From positions 21,594-85,593 of the forward strand of contig NZ_AUIH01000023.1 of assembly GCF_000423605.1 (NCBI RefSeq): 64,000 nt of DNA, given 5' to 3'. The notes below the pieces were generated by a model. The model was given only the letters and a program-made list of their open reading frames with translations. It was not told the DNA's origin and made no database searches. A program made the position numbers and the translations under genes. This DNA is from Saccharospirillum impatiens DSM 12546 (lineage in GTDB: Bacteria > Pseudomonadota > Gammaproteobacteria > Pseudomonadales > Natronospirillaceae). Of this stretch, positions 1 to 8,934 are shown one piece after another; the first letter of the stretch is position 1; each line of letters starts with the position of its first letter.

Positions 1-290
1 AACCGGACGCACAGAGCACCACTGTCGTCGACAGTGGCGTTGTCGATCTCCGGCCAGGCATCGAGACTGGACAAGTCCAGAATGCGTTCGCGTGTCGCCG
101 GGTTGACGGTAGAGTCGTCACCGGCGTTCTCGCGCAGCCAGACGCTGTGCAGATTGCTGACTCGGCCGTCACTCCAGTGGAGGGTCACCTGCCGGAGGCT
201 ATGGTGTACTTCAACCAGGTGTGCCTCGATGGGCCAGGCGTCGTAGTCGGGAGTGGCGGGTAATTCGGTGGTGGTTCGGCACTGGCTCAT
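1..290 (-). CDS. gamma-butyrobetaine dioxygenase-like protein, N-terminal part (runs off the left edge)
   Basis: About 96 N-terminal residues are visible; the catalytic part lies outside the window. The piece contains a W-S-D-G-R stretch followed by L-H-S-V-W-L-R-E-N, the signature of the small N-terminal domain of gamma-butyrobetaine hydroxylases (BBOX), which precedes a TauD-like Fe(II)/2-oxoglutarate oxygenase domain. The ATG is preceded by GGAGG. It lies downstream of cdhR on the same strand. In this setting hydroxylation of gamma-butyrobetaine would supply L-carnitine to the neighbouring carnitine dehydrogenase; that role is inferred, since no catalytic His/Asp residues can be checked here. 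Confidence 0.7.
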   Translation of the reverse strand, partial: MSQCRTTTELPATPDYDAWPIEAHLVEVHHSLRQVTLHWSDGRVSNLHSVWLRENAGDDSTVNPATRERILDLSSLDAWPEIDNATVDDSGALCVR

Positions 291-397
291 TGTGGCCTCC
301 TCTAGCCTGGGCGATTCAGTGCAGCATGACGCCTTCACCAGGCGTCTGTACGACCCCGGTCGACACCCAGTATGCCCAATTCGACAACCGGCTGAGT

Positions 398-1357
398 TCA
401 GTAAGCGTCCTGGCGACGCAGTCGGCTTGGGGTCAGGTCGTAACGACGACGAAAAGCGCGGGTGAACGTTGAAGAAGAAGCAAAGCCACAGGCCAGAGCG
501 ATGTCCAGTACCGGTTGGTCTGTTGCCAGCAACAAGCGATGCCCGTGTTCAAGACGCAGTTGCTGGTAGTGATCGCGAGGGGAGCAGCCGAGGTGCCGGG
601 CGCAAAGCCGTTCAAGGTGGCGCCAGGACAATCCGGCCCGGCCTGCCAGCTCGCGCAGGGACAAAGGGTGTTCCAGGTTCCTTTCCATCAGTGCCAGCGC
701 GCGCTTGAGGCCGGGGTCGGTCGGTCGTGCTGGCGCTCGCTGGCGGCTTGCCGGCAAGCGTTCCCGGCCATGCATCAGTTGATCACGAACCTGGTTGGCG
801 AGGTCGTCACCCTGGCGCCGACGCACGAGCGCCAGGGCCATGTCGATGGCCGAGCTGCCGCCGGCGCACGAAAACCCGGCCGACGTTACCTCGAACAGGG
901 ATTCGACGGCGTCTACCTCGGGGTAACAGCGCCGGAATTCGGGCAGGCTTTCCCAGTGGAGGGTGGCGGTCTGGCCACTCAGCAAGCCTGCCTGTGCCAG
1001 TATGAAACACCCCGTATCCATGCCGCCCAGTGCGCACCCCTGGCGTGCACGTTCGCGCAGCCAGTCCAGCAGGATCGGACGAAAGGCTTGTTCGGGCGCG
1101 AAGCTGGAGCAAACGGCGAGCGAGGAGCAGGCCGGCGCCTTCGCGATGCTGGTGTCGACGCCCAGTGGCATGCCATTACTGGCCGTCACCGGCTGGCCAT
1201 CCTCGCTGATCAGCGTCCAGTGGAATAACGCACGTCCAGCCAGGCGGTTGGCGATGCGCAGCGGTTCGATCGCCGAAAACAGCGCCACCATAGCAAAGCG
1301 CGGCACCAGCAACAGACCGATGTGTTCAGGGGTTTCGCCGGGCGAATCAAGTCTCAT
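398..1357 (-). CDS. cdhR: AraC-family activator of carnitine catabolism (CdhR/GbdR type)
   Basis: About 319 residues. Residues 12-180 form a DJ-1/PfpI-like amidotransferase fold domain (GLLLVPRF at the start, GGMDTGCFILAQAG in the middle), and about residues 225-315 form a double helix-turn-helix AraC domain ending in FASSSTFTRAFRRRYDLTPS. This architecture is that of the GlxA/CdhR/GbdR regulators of quaternary-ammonium catabolism. The gene follows cdhB after 72 bp on the same strand, and its Pseudomonas counterpart controls carnitine dehydrogenase. I chose the ATG at 1357 because a longer reading frame begins only with a TTG. Assignment to CdhR rather than GbdR rests on the neighbours. Confidence 0.85.
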   Translation of the reverse strand: MRLDSPGETPEHIGLLLVPRFAMVALFSAIEPLRIANRLAGRALFHWTLISEDGQPVTASNGMPLGVDTSIAKAPACSSLAVCSSFAPEQAFRPILLDWLRERARQGCALGGMDTGCFILAQAGLLSGQTATLHWESLPEFRRCYPEVDAVESLFEVTSAGFSCAGGSSAIDMALALVRRRQGDDLANQVRDQLMHGRERLPASRQRAPARPTDPGLKRALALMERNLEHPLSLRELAGRAGLSWRHLERLCARHLGCSPRDHYQQLRLEHGHRLLLATDQPVLDIALACGFASSSTFTRAFRRRYDLTPSRLRRQDAY

Positions 1358-1429
1358 GCCAGGGTGAGCCGGGGTTCGAATCAGCGACTTATTGTAGAGC
1401 GCCAACGGGGCTTTGCAATCGCTCGGCGC

Positions 1430-1885
1430 TTAACGACGGATCCCTACGCGTCTTCCAGCGAAGTCCGGCCAGTGCGCAGGCGATGGCCGGGGCAAGGCGT
1501 CGATTGCTTGCGCCACGTCGGCCGGAAAAGTAGCCGGGCGAACGGTTGTGGTATCTATCCCCATCAACATTTGCTCGCTGGTGGCCAGGCGTTCACCCCC
1601 GGCATTGAACAGTTCGAAACCGGCGTGCAGGCGCTTGGCGTCCTGGTCAAGCAGCACGAACCCGACCCGCAACGCCTCGCCCTGATGCGCTTCGCGCTGG
1701 TAGCACAGGTGGGTTTCCAGCGTGTAAAGCGTGTGGCCGAGCCGTTGCCTTCCTTCGGCATCGAGACCGATGTGGTCCATTAGCGCGTCCGCCGCCAGCG
1801 AGAAAAGCCGGGCGTATTCGGCATCGTTCATGTGGCCATTGTAATCGACCCAGGCCGGATCAACCCGGGTTTCAAGCAGGATCAT
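1430..1885 (-). CDS. cdhB: hot-dog thioesterase, betainyl-CoA thioesterase type
   Basis: A 151-residue 4HBT-type thioesterase. The N-terminal VDYNGHMND stretch (about residues 14-22) carries the Asp typical of hot-dog thioesterases. In the carnitine pathway CdhB hydrolyses betainyl-CoA, the product of CdhC, to glycine betaine and free CoA in the cytoplasm. Its ATG overlaps the stop of cdhA (ATGA), so the two are translationally coupled. In some bacteria the two proteins are fused. Function is inferred from the exact cdhC-cdhA-cdhB order. Confidence 0.85.
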   Translation of the reverse strand: MILLETRVDPAWVDYNGHMNDAEYARLFSLAADALMDHIGLDAEGRQRLGHTLYTLETHLCYQREAHQGEALRVGFVLLDQDAKRLHAGFELFNAGGERLATSEQMLMGIDTTTVRPATFPADVAQAIDALPRPSPAHWPDFAGRRVGIRR

Positions 1886-2841
1886 CAGATGCGCCCCTTC
1901 AGGCCTTCGGCTTCGGGCCAGTACTTGTGCACCAGGTCGAGCAACTCCACCAGGAAGTCATCACGGCGCCGGTCCAGCTCCCCGACGGTTCGTCCTGCGG
2001 CCTGGTGTTCGCAGCCCGTTACTACCCGGTCGATCAGTTCGTCGGTCAGTTCGGGGGCCTTCAAACGGGTCCAGGGCAGTTTCAGTGCCGGCCCGAATTG
2101 TTCCAGCATATGGCGCATGCCGGGCTCGCCTCCCGCGAGGTGAAAGGTCAGGAACGTGCCCATCAACGACCAGCGCAGGCCGCAACCATAAATGACCGCA
2201 GCGTCAATTTCTTCGGTTGTGGCCACACCGTCATTAACCAGATGCAGCGCTTCGCGCCACAGTGCTTCCATCAGCCGATCGGCAATGTGACCCTCTATTT
2301 CGCGCCGAACCACCAGCGGGCGCATGCCCAACTCCTGATAGAGCGTCCGTGCGCGTTCGGTCTGCTCCGGTTCCGTCGCCGAGCTGCCAACCAGCTCGAC
2401 CAGCGGCAGCAAATAGACGGGATTGAAGGGGTGGGCAACGATGACCCGCGCCGGTGCCTGGCTGCAGTCACGTTGCAGATCCGTCGGCTTGAAGCCCGAG
2501 GTGGACGAACCGATGATGACATCAAGTCCGGCGGCCGCATCCAGCTGGGACAGGATGTCTTGTTTGAGTGGCAGGCGCTCGGGTACGTTCTCCTGCACCA
2601 GGTCGGCCCCCTCGACAGCGGCTTCGACGCTGTCGGTAAACTTCAGCCGGTCGCGGCGGGCGCCTGTGGCCAGGCCCTGGCGGGTCAGCGATTCCCAGGC
2701 ATTGTCGATGAACGCCCGGGTACGAGCCGGAGCGTCGGGATCCGGGTCGAACGCGGTCACGCTCCAGCCGCGAGCCAGAGCCCGGGCGATCCAGCCGTTG
2801 CCGATGACCCCGGTGCCGATGATGGCCAGATGTCGGCTCAT
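1885..2841 (-). CDS. cdhA: L-carnitine 3-dehydrogenase
   Basis: A 318-residue NAD-dependent dehydrogenase of the 3-hydroxyacyl-CoA dehydrogenase family. GTGVIGNGW at residues 9-17 is the Rossmann dinucleotide site, and the [13 protein letters not shown] segment near residue 138 is typical of the family. It oxidises L-carnitine to 3-dehydrocarnitine. The start overlaps the cdhC stop and the stop overlaps the cdhB start, both by ATGA, giving a tightly coupled cdhCAB unit. Ordinary hydroxybutyryl-CoA dehydrogenases look similar; the flanking cdhB and cdhC genes decide the assignment. Confidence 0.88.
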   Translation of the reverse strand: MSRHLAIIGTGVIGNGWIARALARGWSVTAFDPDPDAPARTRAFIDNAWESLTRQGLATGARRDRLKFTDSVEAAVEGADLVQENVPERLPLKQDILSQLDAAAGLDVIIGSSTSGFKPTDLQRDCSQAPARVIVAHPFNPVYLLPLVELVGSSATEPEQTERARTLYQELGMRPLVVRREIEGHIADRLMEALWREALHLVNDGVATTEEIDAAVIYGCGLRWSLMGTFLTFHLAGGEPGMRHMLEQFGPALKLPWTRLKAPELTDELIDRVVTGCEHQAAGRTVGELDRRRDDFLVELLDLVHKYWPEAEGLKGRI

Positions 2842-3746
2842 GCGCCACCTCCGGCGATCTCACCCGTGTTCGGGTCGCGCAGGGCGAGGTGAGCGCGGGT
2901 CTCGGCCGGCGTCATGACCCGGGCACCCAGGTTCTCAATCAGGCTGCCGGCTTTTTCCACCAGTTGACCATTGCTGGCCAGTACACCCTTTTCCAGATAC
3001 AGGTTATCTTCCAGTCCAACGCGGGCATGACCGCCGAGCAAGACCGCCTGGGCCACCATAGGCATCTGATGGCGGCCAATGCCAAACGCGGCCCAGTTGG
3101 CGGTGTCCGGCAGCTTGTTGCGCATGGTGAGCATGGTTTCAGTGTCGGCTTCGGCGCCCCAGGGGATGCCCAGGCAGAGCTGAAAGAGAGGGGCACCGTC
3201 GAGCAGCCCTTCGCTGAACAACTGGCGCGCAAACCGGACATGGCCGAGATCGAAACATTCCAGCTCCGGCTTGACGCCAGCGGCCTGTACCAGGCGGGCA
3301 TGCTCGCGCAGCCAGTCGGCTGGGTTGACATAGACCATGTCCCCGAAATTCAGGCTGCCGCAGTCCAGCGTGCAGATCTCAGGCAGCAGGGCGCCAATCG
3401 GTTCATGGCGTTCCGCAGGCGTCTGTATATCGGTTCCGGGGCCTCCCCGGGTGGGGTCCGTGGCGTCAGGTATCCAGTCGCCGCCACCGCCGGCGGTCAG
3501 ATTGATGACGATGTCGGTATCCGCTTCGCGAATGCGCTCCACGACTTCCCGAAAATGATCGACCGAATGGCTGATGCCACCGGTAGCGGGGTCCCGTACA
3601 TGAAGATGGGCGATGCTGGCGCCAGCCCGAGCCGCCTCGATGGCCGAATCAGCAATCTGTTTGGGCGTGATAGGAACCTGGGGATTCTTGTCTGTAGTGT
3701 CGCCAGCGCCGGTGACGGCACAGGTTAGAATGACATTGCGATTCAT
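2838..3746 (-). CDS. cdhC: 3-dehydrocarnitine:acetyl-CoA trimethylamine transferase (BKACE family)
   Basis: About 302 residues of the beta-keto acid cleavage enzyme (BKACE, DUF849) family. The N-terminus [16 protein letters not shown] is typical, and the HLHVRDP segment near residue 47 carries the zinc-binding His pair. The enzyme condenses 3-dehydrocarnitine with acetyl-CoA to yield betainyl-CoA and acetoacetate. The ATG at 3746 has GAGG a few bases upstream; a 62-residue in-frame extension has no family character and was dropped. It is the first gene of the cdhCAB(-cdhR) transcription unit. Confidence 0.87.
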   Translation of the reverse strand: MNRNVILTCAVTGAGDTTDKNPQVPITPKQIADSAIEAARAGASIAHLHVRDPATGGISHSVDHFREVVERIREADTDIVINLTAGGGGDWIPDATDPTRGGPGTDIQTPAERHEPIGALLPEICTLDCGSLNFGDMVYVNPADWLREHARLVQAAGVKPELECFDLGHVRFARQLFSEGLLDGAPLFQLCLGIPWGAEADTETMLTMRNKLPDTANWAAFGIGRHQMPMVAQAVLLGGHARVGLEDNLYLEKGVLASNGQLVEKAGSLIENLGARVMTPAETRAHLALRDPNTGEIAGGGA

Positions 3747-4083
3747 GATGGCCTCTGTAGAGCGTTCGAAATCAGCCGTCAGTCTGGCAGGTCGTTCTAT
3801 CTTCCAGGCGGCCCCAGACGACAGCCAGTGTGCCCCACTCGCCAGACACCGACCTCCATCGACATCCGGCTCTGCTCGATTCCCGGGTCGGTCATCGGGC
3901 TGAGTGACCTTAAGCCGCGCACTAACATGCACATCATTACTGCACGAGAATGTTCATTATGGGCCATGCAGGCGCCTATATGCTGATCAGGTGACGTGGC
4001 GAAGTGAGTTAAAAGGGCTTTGGGTTTGCAATTAGTGTCTGCCCCATTAGGGTAGAGCGTCTATTCTGAATACGAGAGTTACC
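3747..4083. other. 337-bp intergenic region between cdhC and a divergent small gene
   Basis: This gap holds the promoter of the carnitine operon (minus strand) and that of the small gene starting at 4084. The right half, after about 3930, is visibly more AT-rich. I could not pick out a convincing CdhR/GbdR half-site pair or a clear sigma-70 promoter by eye. No gene is supported here. Confidence 0.5.
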
Positions 4084-4428
4084 GTGGAATCAATCTTCGT
4101 TACTGCATCAGACCATGAAGGTATGGTGTGTAAGGCTGTTAAATTACCGGTTTCCAGCGACTCGGATTACCGAAAGGTTGTCAGCCTATTGGGTGCAAAA
4201 CACGCTCGAATTGTTGGTTTTATAGACGACAAGCATTGTATCTGGTCTGGAAACACCGACTTAGGCAACAGACGGCCAGTATTCGCTATTGGCAGTGAAC
4301 AACTCAGCGTCAATGGCCCCCTGTTGGTTACCGGCTACGATCAGGAAGAAGACAGGGTGATGCCTGTCTCAATTACGGGGTCAGAGATTGAAGCCAAGGG
4401 CATAGAATATAGCCATATGGTCGCGTAA
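4084..4428 (+). CDS. hypothetical protein, 114 residues
   Basis: Starts with GTG after a GAGAG ribosome-binding site. It has no signal peptide, membrane segment or catalytic motif that I recognise. The sequence is mixed alpha/beta in character, with the middle part (ARIVGFIDDKHCIWSGN) and the end (EDRVMPVSITGSEIEAKGIEY) alternating short hydrophobic strands with charged turns. Base composition is lower in G+C than the neighbouring catabolic genes, which could mean recent acquisition. It stands alone between the carnitine operon and the chemotaxis-type transducer, and no function is proposed. Confidence 0.6.
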   Translation: MESIFVTASDHEGMVCKAVKLPVSSDSDYRKVVSLLGAKHARIVGFIDDKHCIWSGNTDLGNRRPVFAIGSEQLSVNGPLLVTGYDQEEDRVMPVSITGSEIEAKGIEYSHMVA

Positions 4429-4565
4429 TGCGCGGCTATGGGCGCTCTTGTCGGGAGGTTGGCCCACGTTGTGCCATTGATATGGTTGAACTCGATTCGC
4501 TTTTGTTTTCGTCAATTGGCCGGCAGCCCCTAGAGCGATGCGTGACAGCTTGAGAATGATATTGA

Positions 4566-6299
4566 TTAATTGTCGATTTTCGAAAGCAAAGTCGCCAGTT
4601 CTTCGATTTTCTCAACCGTTACTTTAATCAGACTGTCTATCTCTGTGCTCGATTTTTTTGAGTTTGCTGCAAGGCTGCGCACTTCGTCAGCTACTACGGC
4701 AAACCCTCGACCTACATCGCCTGCGCGAGCAGCCTCTATGGCAGCATTGAGCGCAAGCAAGTTGGTTTGTTCTGAAATACCGTTGATCGCACTGACGATT
4801 TCGCTGATCTGCTTGCTAGCGGCCAGGACACTGTCCATTGCCACTTTGGTTTGTCCAACAGCACGTTTACGCTCGGTTATGTCAATGCCCAGGAACAGGT
4901 ACTGGGTAATCTCTTGCCGGACATTCTTTAAACAGCAAATGCTGGCATCGATGTTTAGCGATTTGCCGTTTTTCTCAATATTGACGACCTTCGAAATAAA
5001 GCCTTCAGACTCAATTTGGCTCTTTTCCTGAGTACTGAGGCCATTAAAAATTGAATGCGAAAATTCTTCTTCTGAAATGATCGAAGCCATTTTCGACGTT
5101 GCCAGATCGTTACTTTTTAGGTGCTTTCCCTGGTTGTCCAAATCAACCAGTAGCAGCACTTCGTTGATGGCGCCAAGCTTCCGGTCGAAGTCCAAAGACA
5201 TTTGTTTAACTGAAGTGATGTTTGCCTGAATGGATATGTACTTCTCCAGAGTCCCGTTGTCGTCGAATATCGGGTTAATGGAGAGAGATATCCAATAAGG
5301 GTCGCCGGTACGGCTGTAGTTCAGGATTTCATCGTAAAACGGCGTTTCCTTTTCAAGAGCCAGCCGTATACGTTTTACGGTATCCTGATCGGTTTCGGGG
5401 CCTTGTAGCAGGTGGCCGGGGTTTTTACCGGCCACGTCCTGGAGACTGTACCCGGTCAGGCGTTCGAACCCGGGGTTTACATAGTCAATGAGTCCACGCT
5501 CATTCGTTATGATCACTGAATTGTCTGTTTCGTTAGCAACCAGTGACAGGAGTTTGAATTTCTCGCGTTTCTCAACTTCAGGGGTGATGTCGGTGGCAAA
5601 TTTGATGATCTTTAGAACATTGCCTTTAGGATCTTTTATGGGGTTATAGGTTGCCTGTATCCATACTTCTGAACCGTCTTTTGCGATTCGCTTGTATTCA
5701 CTGGATTGAAACTCTCCTGAACGGAGGTCTTTCCAGAACTGGGTGTAGTCATTGCTTTTGGCGTATTCCTGGTCGACAAATAGCCGGTGGTGCTCCCCCA
5801 GTAACTCGCTTTTCTCATACCCGAAGACAGACAGAAAATTCTCATTCACCTCGAGAATGTGTCCGTTAAGGTCGAATTCGATAACCGCCTGCGATCGAAG
5901 AATGGCCTGGACTTTTGACTCGTAGTCAGTTTCGCGCATCACCTGGGCGGTAATGTCCGTTGCGAACTTGATGATTCTGGTGACTTTGCCAAGTTTTACG
6001 ATGGGCGTATATGAGGCTTGAAGCCAAACCTTATGGCCTTCTTTGGTAATGCGTTCAAATGTCGCTGTTTGTGCTACGCCAGAGCGCAGCGCTTTCCAGA
6101 ATTCCTGGTATTTCCGGCTGTCGGCTTCATCCGGAGACACAAAAATACGGTGGTGCTTCCCGACGACCTCTTCAGACCGGTACCCCATGGTTTCCAGAAA
6201 ACGATCGTTCGCCTTTAGAATGGTCCCATCGAGTCGGAATTCAATGGAAGCAAAGGTGTTGTCGATCGCTGTTAATACGTTGTTTTTAAAACCAAGCAT
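4566..6299 (-). CDS. soluble multi-PAS chemotaxis-type transducer (BdlA-like)
   Basis: A 577-residue protein with no membrane segment. Two near-identical BdlA-type PAS/PAC modules occupy about residues 14-120 and 130-245; both contain the paired phrases ...GYxSEEV/GYEKSEL...HHR(I/L)FV and F.RI(T/A)K(E/D)G..VW(L/I)QA(S/T)Y. A third PAS ([26 protein letters not shown]) lies at about 258-370 and a degenerate fourth at about 375-480. The C-terminus holds the methyl-accepting signalling core, with the hallmark [19 protein letters not shown]...[13 protein letters not shown]. Only the short descending tip follows, so the signalling domain is shorter than usual. It probably senses redox or metabolic state in the cytoplasm through heme or flavin-like PAS ligands, which is inference. 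Confidence 0.85.
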   Translation of the reverse strand: MLGFKNNVLTAIDNTFASIEFRLDGTILKANDRFLETMGYRSEEVVGKHHRIFVSPDEADSRKYQEFWKALRSGVAQTATFERITKEGHKVWLQASYTPIVKLGKVTRIIKFATDITAQVMRETDYESKVQAILRSQAVIEFDLNGHILEVNENFLSVFGYEKSELLGEHHRLFVDQEYAKSNDYTQFWKDLRSGEFQSSEYKRIAKDGSEVWIQATYNPIKDPKGNVLKIIKFATDITPEVEKREKFKLLSLVANETDNSVIITNERGLIDYVNPGFERLTGYSLQDVAGKNPGHLLQGPETDQDTVKRIRLALEKETPFYDEILNYSRTGDPYWISLSINPIFDDNGTLEKYISIQANITSVKQMSLDFDRKLGAINEVLLLVDLDNQGKHLKSNDLATSKMASIISEEEFSHSIFNGLSTQEKSQIESEGFISKVVNIEKNGKSLNIDASICCLKNVRQEITQYLFLGIDITERKRAVGQTKVAMDSVLAASKQISEIVSAINGISEQTNLLALNAAIEAARAGDVGRGFAVVADEVRSLAANSKKSSTEIDSLIKVTVEKIEELATLLSKIDN

Positions 6300-6364
6300 G
6301 TTGAAGAATGTCCCATTGGAAACTCCGGTCTCAAGGTTGGTTATCTGATATATCAGTCAAAACT

Positions 6365-7156
6365 TTAGCTCTGATTGTCTGTACGCGTATTGCCTTGATC
6401 GAAAACCTCGCCTTTACGCCACAAGCGCCATTCATTGGGTTCATAGCGTTCCCACTGCTCTTCCACCGTGAGCGGTTCGGTCACGATAACGCTGACGACA
6501 TCGGAGGGGGTGGTGACGGTGCCAAAGTCGACGGTGACGTCGGCATCCTGCAGGCGGGCGGGGCCAAAAGGCGAGCGCCGGGTAATGGCTGCCATTTTGG
6601 TGGTGCAATAGGTGAACAACCAATCGCCGTTGCTGAGCAACAGGTTGAAAACGCCGAGTTTTGCATAGGTATCGCTGTGCTTTACCAGAAACCGGGTCAA
6701 CGTTGTCAGGTCAACATCGCGGTGCAATTCGGTACGAATGGCGTTCAACAGGTCGCAGAACAGAGCTTCGCTGTCAGTCGTTCCAACGGGTTCGTAGAAG
6801 CCCGGGCGGGGTTCAAAGCCATTCAGTTGGCCATTGTGCGCGAACGTCCAGTAGCGCCCCCAGAGTTCACGTTGGAAGGGGTGCGTATTGGCCAGGCAGA
6901 CTTCACCGACGTTGGCCTGGCGAATATGACACAGCGCAATTTCGCTTTTGATCGGGTGGTTTTGCACCATGCGGGCAATGTCTGACTGGGCGCTGGCCCG
7001 GCTCTCGTGAAACGCCCGGACGCCAAGGCCTTCATAGAAGACAACGCCCCAGCCGTCTTTGTGGGGGCCGGTGCCGCCACCGCGATGCGTCAGGCCGGTG
7101 AAACTGAAACAGAGGTCGGTGGGGACATTGGCACTCATGCCCAGCAGTTCACACAT
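6365..7156 (-). CDS. class II glutamine amidotransferase (YafJ-like)
   Basis: 263 residues beginning MCELLGM, in which Cys2 becomes the N-terminal nucleophile after removal of Met, as in Ntn-type class II glutamine amidotransferases. Further family features are the HRGG...DGWG stretch near residues 28-42 and the THPFQRELWGRYWTFAHNGQLNGF region near 115. The stand-alone YafJ/EgtC-like group hydrolyses gamma-glutamyl amides; the acceptor of this protein is unknown. It sits alone between the transducer and the aromatic cluster, on the same strand, with an AAGAAGG ribosome-binding site. Confidence 0.82.
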   Translation of the reverse strand: MCELLGMSANVPTDLCFSFTGLTHRGGGTGPHKDGWGVVFYEGLGVRAFHESRASAQSDIARMVQNHPIKSEIALCHIRQANVGEVCLANTHPFQRELWGRYWTFAHNGQLNGFEPRPGFYEPVGTTDSEALFCDLLNAIRTELHRDVDLTTLTRFLVKHSDTYAKLGVFNLLLSNGDWLFTYCTTKMAAITRRSPFGPARLQDADVTVDFGTVTTPSDVVSVIVTEPLTVEEQWERYEPNEWRLWRKGEVFDQGNTRTDNQS

Positions 7157-7270
7157 TGAGGAAGCCTTCTTGCCGGTTGAAAAGGTCCCGAAAGTGTATC
7201 AGTTAGGCGGCATCTGGTCTTTCAATCGCGAGCAGGGCTTATTGTTCATGCACTGCTCGCGTTTCCACCC

Positions 7271-8905
7271 TCAGTACAATGTCTTCTGCGGTGGCCCGGA
7301 GAACTTCAACTCTCCGACGCTGTGCATATCGACTTCAACGATAGCCGGTCCCGGGTTGTTCACCGCCTCCGCCATGATGCCCGAGAATTCGTCGGCGTGG
7401 CTCGCTTTCCAATAAGGCAACTGCATGGCCTCGGCAATCTTTCCGAAATCGGGCGTGTGCAGTTCGTTAAAATACTGGCGTCCTTCAAAGTATTTGGTCT
7501 GAATGCCTCGCATAACGCCATAACCGCCATCGTTCATGATCAGCAACACCATGTCGGCCTGTTCCTGAGCAAGCGTCGCGATTTCGCCCAGCCCAAGCGC
7601 GAGACCGCCATCGCCGACGAGCGTCACCACTTTTCGATCAGGCTGTGCAATGGCGCAACCAATGCCCATAGCCAGGCCCATACCAATGGCTCCGGCTAGC
7701 GAGTGAATGTTACCCAGAGGCCGTTCGGCAGGCAGCAAACGTGCGCCCCAGGTACTGCCGGAGACAGTAATGTCGCGCACAAACAGGCCGTCGGCAGGCA
7801 GCGCTTTATGCACCGCGTCACTCAGGCTCGCGTAAGCGCCTACCTGAATCCGCAGTGCCTCTTCGGCGCTTTGTACGGCGCTGCCGATGTCGGCATCAAA
7901 GGTGCTGTCGGCTTTCCAGTTGCCTTCAAGTGCATCGGCCAGGCGGGTCAGGGCATTGTCGCAGTCGCCACAAAAGAAACCGTCAATGGCGTAGTTGCGT
8001 TGGTTGGCACCGGGGTTAATGTCGATTTGCAGCAGTGGGCGAGGCAAATCCATTGAGTAGGTCAGGGTCTCGTTGCTGCGCAGCCGTGAACCGGCGACCA
8101 GCATCAGGTCGCAATGACCCAGCAAGGCCTGAACCGATTCGGCATTGTGAAATGCCCGCAGACTGCGTGGGTGACTGTCGGGCAGAATGCCCCGGCCGTG
8201 TGTGCTCGACAGCACTGCGACGCCAAGATCGGCCAGGCGGCGAATGGCGGCGCCTGAATTCAGCGCACCACCGCCGACCCACAGCACAGGGCGGCGAGCG
8301 GACTTTATTGCCGTGACCAGTTCGGTGAGCTGCTTGTCAGCCAGGCTGGGCAATGGCATCGCTGATATGGGTGCCGTCTCTTGCCACTTTATTTTGGCCG
8401 CTTGAATGTCGATGGGTATTTCAATGCTAACCGGGCCACAGGGGGCCGTGGTTGCTTCCTGTATGGCTTTGTGGAGCAGGGGCACGGCTTGCTCGGGCGT
8501 GCAGACGCGATAAGCCTGCTTGGAGCTGGCGCGTAAAAAGCCCATCTGGTCGCGAGCTTCATGAATAAAGCCGGCATCCCGATCCAGATAGGCTTTCTCG
8601 ACCTGGCCGGTGATGTGGATCATTGGCGTGCTGGCATTCATGGCTTCCAGCAACGCACCCACGGCGTTACCGGCACCAGCACCGGTGCTGGTCAGGGCGA
8701 CACCCAGGGAACCCACCCGGGTGTGGGCATCGGCCATGGTGACTGCGCCTGCTTCACCGCGAGCTGGAACGAACCGAATGCGGTCACGGCGGCCCAGCGC
8801 GTCGGCGATGGGCAGGTTGTGAATGGAAATGACGCCGTAAACGGCTGAAACCGAGTAGGCTTCAAGGGTCCGGGCGATGGCTTCACCCACTGTAATTGTG
8901 CTCAT
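7271..8905 (-). CDS. thiamine-pyrophosphate enzyme (acetolactate synthase/benzoylformate decarboxylase family)
   Basis: About 544 residues with the three-domain TPP enzyme layout. The N-terminal PYR domain carries GEAGAVTMADA near residue 51 (the cofactor-activating Glu), there is a central domain, and the C-terminal PP domain has GDGG near 430 followed about 25 residues later by NDGGYGV for Mg-TPP binding. The start at 8905 follows GAGGACATCGCA; longer readings run into the aldehyde dehydrogenase gene and are rejected. It is the last gene of the aromatic locus. Next to an aldehyde dehydrogenase, a 2-oxo-acid decarboxylase role seems more likely than acetolactate synthesis, but the substrate is unknown. 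Confidence 0.8.
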   Translation of the reverse strand: MSTITVGEAIARTLEAYSVSAVYGVISIHNLPIADALGRRDRIRFVPARGEAGAVTMADAHTRVGSLGVALTSTGAGAGNAVGALLEAMNASTPMIHITGQVEKAYLDRDAGFIHEARDQMGFLRASSKQAYRVCTPEQAVPLLHKAIQEATTAPCGPVSIEIPIDIQAAKIKWQETAPISAMPLPSLADKQLTELVTAIKSARRPVLWVGGGALNSGAAIRRLADLGVAVLSSTHGRGILPDSHPRSLRAFHNAESVQALLGHCDLMLVAGSRLRSNETLTYSMDLPRPLLQIDINPGANQRNYAIDGFFCGDCDNALTRLADALEGNWKADSTFDADIGSAVQSAEEALRIQVGAYASLSDAVHKALPADGLFVRDITVSGSTWGARLLPAERPLGNIHSLAGAIGMGLAMGIGCAIAQPDRKVVTLVGDGGLALGLGEIATLAQEQADMVLLIMNDGGYGVMRGIQTKYFEGRQYFNELHTPDFGKIAEAMQLPYWKASHADEFSGIMAEAVNNPGPAIVEVDMHSVGELKFSGPPQKTLY

Positions 8906-8934
8906 TGCGATGTCCTCTGAAACAGGGGGTGTTG

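Noticed and set aside
1927..2892. A 321-residue plus-strand reading frame opposite cdhA
   Set aside because: It is an antisense shadow of a clearly coding dehydrogenase gene with high G+C; no family features or ribosome-binding site.
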